A stretch of 64,000 nucleotides of DNA from Rickettsiales bacterium (GTDB taxonomy: Bacteria > Pseudomonadota > Alphaproteobacteria > Rickettsiales > JAJNBL01): positions 87,687 through 151,686 of the forward strand of contig JAJNBL010000005.1 of assembly GCA_021156175.1 (NCBI GenBank), in the 5' to 3' direction. This document shows, one piece after another, positions 56,321 to 63,239 of this stretch. Within the stretch, counting starts at the first letter, position 1. Each line of letters starts with the position of its first letter. Both the position numbers and the translations under genes were made by a program. The notes under the pieces were generated by a model, which saw only the letters and a program-made list of their open reading frames with translations, made no database searches and was not told the DNA's origin.

Positions 56321-57718
56321 TTATGGATTCCGGGGAAGATTTGTTGGGAAGCCAGTTACAATTCTTCCATTGCTATCAACAATTACGCGAATATCAACAC
56401 CATTATATGTACCTTGAACAACCGTCCTACCGAATCTCCCATCAGTTCTTATAGAATCTGGACTTGTAGCAACATCGGATATCCCATTTAATATATCACT
56501 ATCTGACCATGTAGACGGAAATTCTGTTTTTCCTGATATTCCTGTACCAGGTTTGTGTCCGCCACCCGTTGCATCACCACTTAATATATGCCGCCTTGCC
56601 TCATCATCCGTCAGATCAACCCAGTCATTAAAGAAGATGCTTCCTCCACTCAACCACTCCGGCGCCCAATCAAATCCTTCATCACTGTTTGTAGGAACAG
56701 AGCCACCGAATCCATCATCTTTCCACAATATATTATCTTTAGGGATCGGCGTACCCAAAATACTTACTTGCTCCTGTTGCCCTGGCTCAAATCCAGGGTT
56801 TTGTGGGAGTTCCGGCGCGGCATCCATCCCAAAAACACTATCCCACCAGCCTAAAATCACACTTTCACGTTGACCGGAAGAAGATGAAACTACCACCGGA
56901 TTCTGGCTGTTATGCGCTGCTCCTCCTGCGGCTAAACCTGCACCCGTCAATGCAATACCTCCCGCTATAAGCGTCGGACACGCAGGGCCACATGCTACTT
57001 CATAGCTTCCATCGGGCTTCACAAACGAGAAAACATTGCCATGTTGGTCGTAATATTTTCCGTCATCACCTTTCGTAATCACAAGCTCTTCAGAAGAACC
57101 TTTTACTGAAATCTTGACCGAGTCGCCTGATTTCGCTCCCGCTTTATCAACTTCTGCAATCGCCTTCGCTACATCTTGCTGATTAGTATTGGTGGCCATG
57201 GTGACGGTAAACGTCCGACGAATCTCTGCCATATTATTGGCAATATTCTGTTTCGCCTCCGCCATCGTCTGCTCATTCACATTCAGCGGAATAGTAATCT
57301 CGAATGTTGTCTTCTCAATCTTCGAAGTTTCACGCATGTTATTGATATCACGATTGAGGTCGGCAACATTTTGCTGCTGATTTGCGGTGTCGCGGATGGT
57401 GATCGTCCCATTCCCAATGGTGGCTTTGGTCACTCCGTCCACATCCCGGTAGTCGTAGGAAATCCCTGCAGCTGTATCGAACATGGAACCGCCGGAAGGT
57501 TGTGATTGGCCAGCACCGCCGCCACTTGATGCTGAAACGCCGACTTTCCGGTAGTCATCGTTCTCGGCGAGGTCGGCGAAGGAAAGCGTGTTGGTGTTCA
57601 AGACCAGATTGCCTTGATCGACGCCATTTGCATCGATATTCGCAATCATCGCCCCTTCGATATGGGTGTGGCCTCCGACATTGATTTTCACGCCTTCTCG
57701 GCCAACGAGGGTGGTCAT
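56321..57718 (-). CDS. Orphan CdiA/FHA C-terminal module with EndoU nuclease toxin domain
   Basis: The 465-residue frame begins inside FHA-type sequence (TTLVGREGVKINVGGHTHIEGA), with homology to the neighbouring cdiA fragment running back to about 57813 without a start codon. About the first 160 residues match that fragment. A new pretoxin region with a hydrophobic stretch near residues 245-265 follows, then a bacterial EndoU RNase domain at about 370-465. In it are His377 (RRHILSGD), His388 (GGGHKPG) and Lys397 (GKTEFP), then VDIRVIVD and the family ending FPTNLPRNP. EndoU toxins cleave RNA. Without promoter, signal or N-terminus it is probably silent until recombined into a full cdiA. mafI follows. 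Confidence 0.85.
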   Translation of the reverse strand: MTTLVGREGVKINVGGHTHIEGAMIANIDANGVDQGNLVLNTNTLSFADLAENDDYRKVGVSASSGGGAGQSQPSGGSMFDTAAGISYDYRDVDGVTKATIGNGTITIRDTANQQQNVADLNRDINNMRETSKIEKTTFEITIPLNVNEQTMAEAKQNIANNMAEIRRTFTVTMATNTNQQDVAKAIAEVDKAGAKSGDSVKISVKGSSEELVITKGDDGKYYDQHGNVFSFVKPDGSYEVACGPACPTLIAGGIALTGAGLAAGGAAHNSQNPVVVSSSSGQRESVILGWWDSVFGMDAAPELPQNPGFEPGQQEQVSILGTPIPKDNILWKDDGFGGSVPTNSDEGFDWAPEWLSGGSIFFNDWVDLTDDEARRHILSGDATGGGHKPGTGISGKTEFPSTWSDSDILNGISDVATSPDSIRTDGRFGRTVVQGTYNGVDIRVIVDSNGRIVTGFPTNLPRNP

Positions 57719-57813
57719 GTTGTCGGTGGAATTTTTATCGGCACTTACCGTATAGACGCTTGCGGAACCCTGGCCATAGCCTGACGTTACGTCGAAGCCC
57801 CAGCCGGAGGATT
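57230..57813 (-). repeat. Long direct repeat, CdiA module arm (copy 1)
   Basis: About 0.58 kb encoding from SSGWGFD to QNIANNM is nearly the same as 58989-59573. After QNIANNM the two modules diverge completely. It can serve as a homologous recombination arm for swapping toxin ends. Confidence 0.85.
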
Positions 57814-57817
57814 GAGT

Positions 57818-58180
57818 TTATGTAAGCAGCTTAATATCAGAGGTTGGATATCGCTTTAACTTAGAAAAATCTACTTTCCAAATATCCATTTCATAAAGGT
57901 CTCCATCCGTATCAACATTAAGAGCTATACTGACAATAACTCCGTCTTCATCAAGATATTCTGCTTTCGCGATTGTATCCCCAAAAGTTTGTTGTTTCTT
58001 GTTATAAATGAATCTAAAGCTTCCCATTCCACCATCAGCAAGATCTTTAACCAAATATGTCTCAATATGGCCTAAAAATTTTTGTTTCTGTGGAAATCCC
58101 TTCAGCATTGCTCTAAGAAGTTCCTTTTCATCTTTTTTTAAAAGACGCGTATTATTGGGGAATTGTAATTCGTCCGACAT
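57818..58180 (-). CDS. DUF6984-like probable immunity protein
   Basis: The 120-residue protein has RLLKKDEKELLRAMLKG at the start and DGDLYEMDIWKVDFSKLKRYP near the end, which I recognise as the DUF6984 pattern, often found next to polymorphic toxin genes. The start at 58180 overlaps the toxin gene end by 29 bases, suggesting translational coupling. It is therefore the likely immunity protein for the unassigned toxin of the 848-residue fragment. Its stop lies a few bases before the border of the orphan EndoU module. Confidence 0.65.
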   Translation of the reverse strand: MSDELQFPNNTRLLKKDEKELLRAMLKGFPQKQKFLGHIETYLVKDLADGGMGSFRFIYNKKQQTFGDTIAKAEYLDEDGVIVSIALNVDTDGDLYEMDIWKVDFSKLKRYPTSDIKLLT

Positions 58181-60698
58181 TGACCGTACCATTTGGAAGT
58201 TTGAAAGCATTGTAATCAAATTTAGTACCATTGACTACTACACTTCCATTATATATCCCTTGAGGCATTGATTGTGCCATACTATTAAGATCGTTTGTTA
58301 TAGCGTTTTGAACTAAGCCTTTATCAAAACCTGCTGCTTCTACGTGTCGGAATGTGTGATAAATTTGATTATCTACTTTTCCAAATTGAATTGTAGGCTT
58401 GGTCACATCCCACCAATTCTTCGGATTCAGCGAAGCGAGTAAACTACTACCCAATGCACTTGCCGCCGCGCCAACCCCTTCTGTTTTGGCAAGTTGGTAG
58501 AGGATTCTTGCTCCCACAGCGGTCTCGGCTAACTCGGCACCCCCCATAAGAAGCATTACGGCATCGCTTCGTAACTGCACCTGTTGAGCGCATCCCGCAT
58601 CATTCATGCATGTATTCCACTCGTACTCGGTTGCAAATTCAGGTCGTGCAATTACCATCGCTTTGGCAAGTTCATCATAAAGCGAAACGGCAATTTGCTG
58701 TTCGCGAGGTTCAAGCGTAATCGTTTCTCCATCCACCCGTACCGAACAGCCGGAAGCATAAGCCGGCGCAATAAACCAATCGAGCAGGCTTGCCGAAGCA
58801 CCACATCCGGCCAGCGTGTTTCGATCAATTTTCCCTTCATCGAGCGCCTTCTGTACCGCATCGATTTTCTCTTTTGAGGCTTCGTCAATATATCCCTGAT
58901 CTTCCATTTGCGCTGTAATATCTGCAGCGATTTCATGGCGAGGCTCAGTGGCTAAACGTGCTTTATCGAAGGCAATCTCGATACTGCGCATATTATTGGC
59001 AATATTCTGTTTCGCCTCCGCCATCGTCTGCTCATTCACATTCAGCGGAATAGTAATCTCGAATGTGGTTTTCTCGATCTTGTTGGTTTCCTGCATGTTA
59101 TTGATATCACGATTCAACTCCGCCACATCTTGCTGCTGATTCGCGGTATCTCGAATCGTAATCGTCCCATTACCAATTGTGGCTTTGGTAACGGCATCGA
59201 CATCACGATAGTCGTACGACATTCCGGCTGTAGAATCAAACATCGAGCCGCCGGAGGGCTGCGATTGTCCTGCGCCACCGCCATAAGAACCAGAAACGCC
59301 GACTTTCCGGTAGTCGTCGTTCTCGGCGAGATCGGCGAAGGAGAGGGTATTGGTGTTTAAGACCAGATTGCCTTGATCGACACCATTTGCATCAATGTTG
59401 GCAATCATCGCCCCTTCAATATGGGTATGCCCTCCGACATTGATTTTCACGCCTTCGCGGCCTACGAGTGTGGTCATGTTGTCGGTGGAGTTTTTATCGG
59501 CGCTCATGGTGTAAGCAGAGGCGGAACCTGAGCCATAGCCTACCGTTACGTCAAAGCCCCAGCCCGACGACTTCGAGCTATTTTGTACGCTCTCGACCCA
59601 CAGATTACGTCCTGCATCAATATCGAGCATTTTGCCTGCCAGAAGATTTGCGCCTTGGATGGCTGTGTCGCGCCCGCTGCGGGTTACGATATTTCCGCCG
59701 GCAACTAATCCGGCGTTGGTCATAGTGGCGCCGTCGGTGCGCATACGGCTTGCATCCACGCCAACATACCATCCGCCGTTGTAGCCTACGCGGACGCCTT
59801 CGGTTTTACTGGTTTGTTTGAAGCTGTCGGCGTTGGCGGCGATGTTGAGGTCACGTCCGGCGGTTAAGATGATGTCTTTCCCGGCGTTGATTTGTGTACC
59901 GCCCAGGAGGTTTACATCAACATCCGAGCCAATCATCACGCTGCCGTTTTTTGCATTGATTTGGCTTAAGAAGCTTTCTGTCCAGGCCTGCTTATTGTTC
60001 ACCGTACCCAGCCGCACATTTACATCGAACAGGCCGTTTGCGCCATTGCCGCCGTTGGTCACGCCCAATCCTTGGCCGATACCGCCGGCTGTACTCATCA
60101 CGCGAAGCCCTTCAAATCCAGCATTGGCGAGGTTTAGCAAGCCAAGACCTCCGTCTACGTTTTTAAGGTTATCCAGCACGTGCAATGTGCGATTACCTTG
60201 AATGGTTGCATCTTTTGCGCTGTCGAAATCGCCATTTTGCATTGCACGTGCGCTATCCAAGCTCACAAGTCCACCCAGTGCCGATGCACTCAAACGTATA
60301 TCCCAACCGACTTCTTTAATGTACTTTTCGACTTTCTTGGAGTCAATGGTGGTGCCATTCTTGCCGTATACACTGATGTTCCCGGCATCGGAGTTGAAGA
60401 GTACACCTTCGCCGCGGACTTGGTTGGTAGCATAGACGTTAATGCCGTTCTTCGCATTCATCGTGGTGAGTGCGACGTTGTGGTCGTTCCAGGAGATTTT
60501 GGTGTTGGCGATGGTGGTATCGGGTATATCGGAATAGCCCGTCAGATGGACGCGTGCGACCATTTCGTTTAAGTCCATGCCGACGTCCCAGGCTTCTTTG
60601 TACCAGCTTTTCTTACGCCAGTGGATTTCTTCTTGGGCAACCGCATCCATCACGACATCCTTCGTGGCGATGGTGATGCTTAGGACTGACACGTGCAC
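58152..60698 (-). CDS. CdiA/filamentous hemagglutinin C-terminal fragment with unassigned toxin domain
   Basis: The 848-residue frame starts at a GTG without ribosome-binding site, and FHA-like sequence (VSVLSITIATKDVVMDA) is already under way, so the gene is 5'-truncated at its junction with the upstream TPR pseudogene. It holds hemagglutinin-type repeats (INAGKDIILTAGRDLNIAA, IVTRSGRDTAIQGANLLAG) to about residue 500, then a pretoxin region with Cys pairs and APAYASGC. The C-terminal domain of about 75 residues has YHTFRHVEAAGFDKG and VVVNGTKFDYNAFKLPNGTVNVGRITIP. The His/Arg arrangement suggests a small nuclease, perhaps of the BECR fold, but I cannot assign it. The DUF6984-like gene overlaps its end. 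Confidence 0.75.
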   Translation of the reverse strand: MHVSVLSITIATKDVVMDAVAQEEIHWRKKSWYKEAWDVGMDLNEMVARVHLTGYSDIPDTTIANTKISWNDHNVALTTMNAKNGINVYATNQVRGEGVLFNSDAGNISVYGKNGTTIDSKKVEKYIKEVGWDIRLSASALGGLVSLDSARAMQNGDFDSAKDATIQGNRTLHVLDNLKNVDGGLGLLNLANAGFEGLRVMSTAGGIGQGLGVTNGGNGANGLFDVNVRLGTVNNKQAWTESFLSQINAKNGSVMIGSDVDVNLLGGTQINAGKDIILTAGRDLNIAANADSFKQTSKTEGVRVGYNGGWYVGVDASRMRTDGATMTNAGLVAGGNIVTRSGRDTAIQGANLLAGKMLDIDAGRNLWVESVQNSSKSSGWGFDVTVGYGSGSASAYTMSADKNSTDNMTTLVGREGVKINVGGHTHIEGAMIANIDANGVDQGNLVLNTNTLSFADLAENDDYRKVGVSGSYGGGAGQSQPSGGSMFDSTAGMSYDYRDVDAVTKATIGNGTITIRDTANQQQDVAELNRDINNMQETNKIEKTTFEITIPLNVNEQTMAEAKQNIANNMRSIEIAFDKARLATEPRHEIAADITAQMEDQGYIDEASKEKIDAVQKALDEGKIDRNTLAGCGASASLLDWFIAPAYASGCSVRVDGETITLEPREQQIAVSLYDELAKAMVIARPEFATEYEWNTCMNDAGCAQQVQLRSDAVMLLMGGAELAETAVGARILYQLAKTEGVGAAASALGSSLLASLNPKNWWDVTKPTIQFGKVDNQIYHTFRHVEAAGFDKGLVQNAITNDLNSMAQSMPQGIYNGSVVVNGTKFDYNAFKLPNGTVNVGRITIPQ
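58989..59573 (-). repeat. Long direct repeat, CdiA module arm (copy 2)
   Basis: This is the counterpart of 57230-57813, located in the middle of the 848-residue CdiA fragment. Differences between copies are mostly single synonymous bases and a few residues (SASSGGG against SGSYGGG). Confidence 0.85.
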
Positions 60699-60744
60699 CC
60701 CGCGAGAAGAGGATAAGAAACGGAAAAGCCTATCGGCTTTAGTT

Positions 60745-61068
60745 TTATTTTAGATTACAACCGAGTTGTTCATTATAATAATCAATCAACTCATCAAACT
60801 TCTTAAATGGATGCTCACGACGGATAGGGTTGAAGAAGTGTTTGTAGCCTTCGCCATTCGGCGCATACTTCGGACTTGGCACAACTTCTTTCACGTAAGA
60901 GTTTTTGGCTTTCCTTAAGTAGGAGCAGGCAGATATTTTATTGCCTTCTTTGCCGTAAACTTCCATTAACCCCATGTAATTGTCGATGTTGCCCCCCGGA
61001 GCAACTTTATCGCTTTTTTCATAAAACGCTAAGGCTTCTTTGAGGTAAGAGATAGACTTTTTTGCATT
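60745..61068 (-). pseudogene. 3' remnant of a TPR-like lipoprotein gene
   Basis: The open frame from about 61068 encodes only the C-terminal half of the lipoprotein family seen intact at 61100-61678 and 62661-63239 (KKSISYLKEALAFYEKSDKVAP ... FNPIRREHPFKKFDELIDYYNEQLGC). It is closer to the copy at 62661. The signal peptide and first repeats are missing. Upstream it is fused to a short CdiA-module scar, downstream to the truncated 848-residue CdiA fragment. Confidence 0.8.
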
Positions 61069-61095
61069 TCACCTTTCACATTGACGCCTTCACAA
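61069..61095 (-). other. Short CdiA-module scar (CEGVN-KGE)
   Basis: The minus strand reads TGTGAAGGCGTCAATGTGAA and so on, encoding CEGVNVKGE. This matches the start of the CdiA module at about 62650 (CEGVNIYVKGE). It stands right after the stop of the intact lipoprotein gene, where the next module begins, then breaks off into the middle of the truncated lipoprotein gene. Confidence 0.65.
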
Positions 61096-61099
61096 CGGG

Positions 61100-61678
61100 C
61101 TATAACCTACAGCCAAGCTCTTGATTGTAATAATCAATCAGCTCGTCGAATTTCTTAAAGGGATGTTTTTTACGAACGGGGTTGAAGAAGTTTTTATAAC
61201 CTTCACCATTAGGAGAATAATCAGAATTCAGAACAATCTTTTGTATATAGATCTTTTGTGCCTTTCTCAAATTGGTACAGGCTGACTCTTCATCACCTTC
61301 TTTGCCATAGACTTCGGTGAGTGCAGTATAGCTCGCTAAAGCTATAGGAGCAGCTTTATCATTTGCATAAAATTGCAGTGACTCATTCAGGTACCGAATT
61401 GATTTTTTAGGGTTATAGGCATTGGGATTTCTATAGTACGATCCTAAATAAAATTTAGCATATGCAATATCTCTTTTATCCCCACTTTCTTTAGCCAATT
61501 GTAATGCTTTTAAATAACGACTCTCTGCCGCTATTTCTCGCCCTGATTTTTCAAGTTCAAATCCTTGACCAACCACTGTATCAAAATTATTACTCTCCAA
61601 AAATCCTACCGCAGCACAGCCCTGGAGAATGATAGTAAGACAAGAAAGAACGACTGTATTGCTATTTACCATTAACAT
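61100..61678 (-). CDS. TPR-like lipoprotein, probable immunity partner (copy 2)
   Basis: The 192-residue protein has a lipoprotein signal peptide with lipobox ILQGC, then helical repeats with the TPR/Sel1-like rhythm (AAESRYLKALQLAKESGDKRDIAYAKFYLG) and a conserved end, FNPVRKKHPFKKFDELIDYYNQELGC. Its start overlaps the upstream toxin stop by 17 bases, as in the other copy. The position directly after a toxin domain, the overlap and the paired divergence suggest an immunity or escort role. A lipoprotein immunity protein would act in the periplasm. This is inference; the family is unknown to me. Confidence 0.7.
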   Translation of the reverse strand: MLMVNSNTVVLSCLTIILQGCAAVGFLESNNFDTVVGQGFELEKSGREIAAESRYLKALQLAKESGDKRDIAYAKFYLGSYYRNPNAYNPKKSIRYLNESLQFYANDKAAPIALASYTALTEVYGKEGDEESACTNLRKAQKIYIQKIVLNSDYSPNGEGYKNFFNPVRKKHPFKKFDELIDYYNQELGCRL

Positions 61679-62673
61679 TCCCGTAAATCACACTGTTTCT
61701 AATATCTGTAAAATTCGTGTTGTAATTCGGAACATCCATTAGTGTTCCGAGTACACCATAATAGTTATAACCAAAATATGGTGGGATTGTAACTGCCTTT
61801 ACAAAAGCATTCGGATCTCCCATCCGTCCCATTGCAGCATCATGGAGTTGTGTATTAGACGGAAAGCCTGGAAGGATATGATACATTCCTTGCAATATCG
61901 GATTTGCTTTTGTGTTGGACATAAAATTTTCTGGGAAAACTGGAATATCGTATTTTCCTGTAACTTTATTATATTTAAAATCGGCTCCAGTTTCTGATTC
62001 GGTTAACCCCAGTCCCGGAATAAAATGTGGAGCAGGAAATTCTTTTTCTCCATCATTATTCTCATTAATCACCCGACTCGCATATACCGGCGACACATAA
62101 TACACCGTCTTGCCTGCCACAGTTGCTACTAGCACTGTCCCATCTCTGACGGGTTCTGCCTACCGGCGACACATAATACACCGTCTTGCCTGCCACAGTT
62201 GCTACTAGCACTGTCCCATCTCTGACGGGTTCTGCCACACTCGCCGGAACAGGCACTGTGATCTCACCTTGCGAACTAACCGATTTTGTAATTTCGTTCA
62301 CCTTCGTCACATCACGATTGAGTGTACGTAAATCCCCTGAACCAACCACAATCGCACCAGCACCCACTGTTGCTCTCGTAACACCATCCACATCCTGATA
62401 GCCCGCACCGAACGTACCTGTATGTTTCCATTTACCCGTTTGTTCGCTACCATTTACAGCTTTCCCATCATCGCCTGCAAAGCTCGCACCGATGGCGATG
62501 TGCCAGTTGTCGTCGGTGTTCACTAAATCGAACGCATTGAGTTTCGAGGTTTGTAACAGAAGATTTCCTTGGTCGATGCCGTTCTCATCAATGTTCGCAA
62601 TCAGTGATCCCACCATCGTAGTTTCACCTTTGACGTAGATATTCACACCTTCACAAAGAATTATAAGCCACAA
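61662..62673 (-). pseudogene. CdiA C-terminal module frameshifted by a 76-bp tandem duplication
   Basis: Removing one of two perfect 76-bp copies (62085-62160, 62161-62236) restores a single frame of 311 codons: FHA-like EGVNIYVKGETTMVGSLIANIDENG, a DVDGVTRATVGAGAIVVGSGDLRTLNRD segment, PVPASVAEPVRDG, YYVSPVYASRVINENN, then a toxin-like end with ILQGMYHILPGFPSN, LHDAAMGRMGDPNAFVKAVTIPPYFGYNYYG and DVPNYNTNFTDIRNSVIYG. The same architecture, intact, is at 63229-64000. As written the product is cut short. There is no own start or signal; the module begins directly after the stop of the upstream lipoprotein gene. Confidence 0.8.
62085..62236. repeat. Perfect 76-bp tandem duplication
   Basis: Two identical 76-base units stand head to tail inside the CdiA module. 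Since 76 is not a multiple of three, the frame is broken. A third, diverged single copy of the same coding stretch is at about 63652-63727. Confidence 0.95.
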
Positions 62674-63239
62674 CCAAGTTGTTGATTATAATAATCGATC
62701 AGCTCGTCAAATTTTCTGAAAGGATGCTGTCTTCTCACCGGATTAAAAAAATGTTTATAACCCTCGCCATTTGGCGCATACTTCGGACTTAACACAACTT
62801 CTTTTACGTAAGAATCTTTAGCTTTCCTTAAATAGGAACAGGCAGATGTTTTATTACCTTCTTTGCCGTAAACCTCCATGAGGGCGGTGTAATCCCTTAT
62901 ATTTCCACCGGGGGCAACTTTATCGCTATTTTCATAAAATGCTAAAGACTCTTTCAAATATTTAATTACTTTATTTGGTTCGTAAGCATTCGGGTTACGG
63001 TAGTACTGTCCTATATAACTTTTTGCATGAGCTATCATACGTTGATCGCCACTCTCTTGTGCTAGCCTTAATCCTTTTAAGTAGCGTTCCTCTGCTGGCC
63101 CATAACGCCTTGCTTTTTCCAAACTAAAACCTTGGGAGAGAACTGTTTGTATGTCTTCGCTATCAAAATAGCCTGCCCAGGCACAACCGTGAAGAAGAGT
63201 GATCAGACAAAGGATAAGAATATTATTTTTACTGACCAT
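62661..63239 (-). CDS. TPR-like lipoprotein, probable immunity partner (copy 1)
   Basis: The 192-residue protein has a signal peptide with lipobox LLHGC, then helical repeats (PAEERYLKGLRLAQESGDQRMIAHAKSYIGQYYRNPNAYEP) and the shared C-terminus FNPVRRQHPFRKFDELIDYYNQQLGC. The ATG overlaps the stop of the upstream toxin module by 11 bases. It is related to, but clearly diverged from, copy 2, in parallel with the divergence of the two toxin domains. A TPR-like scaffold exported to the periplasm is seen; immunity is inferred from position. Confidence 0.72.
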   Translation of the reverse strand: MVSKNNILILCLITLLHGCAWAGYFDSEDIQTVLSQGFSLEKARRYGPAEERYLKGLRLAQESGDQRMIAHAKSYIGQYYRNPNAYEPNKVIKYLKESLAFYENSDKVAPGGNIRDYTALMEVYGKEGNKTSACSYLRKAKDSYVKEVVLSPKYAPNGEGYKHFFNPVRRQHPFRKFDELIDYYNQQLGCGL

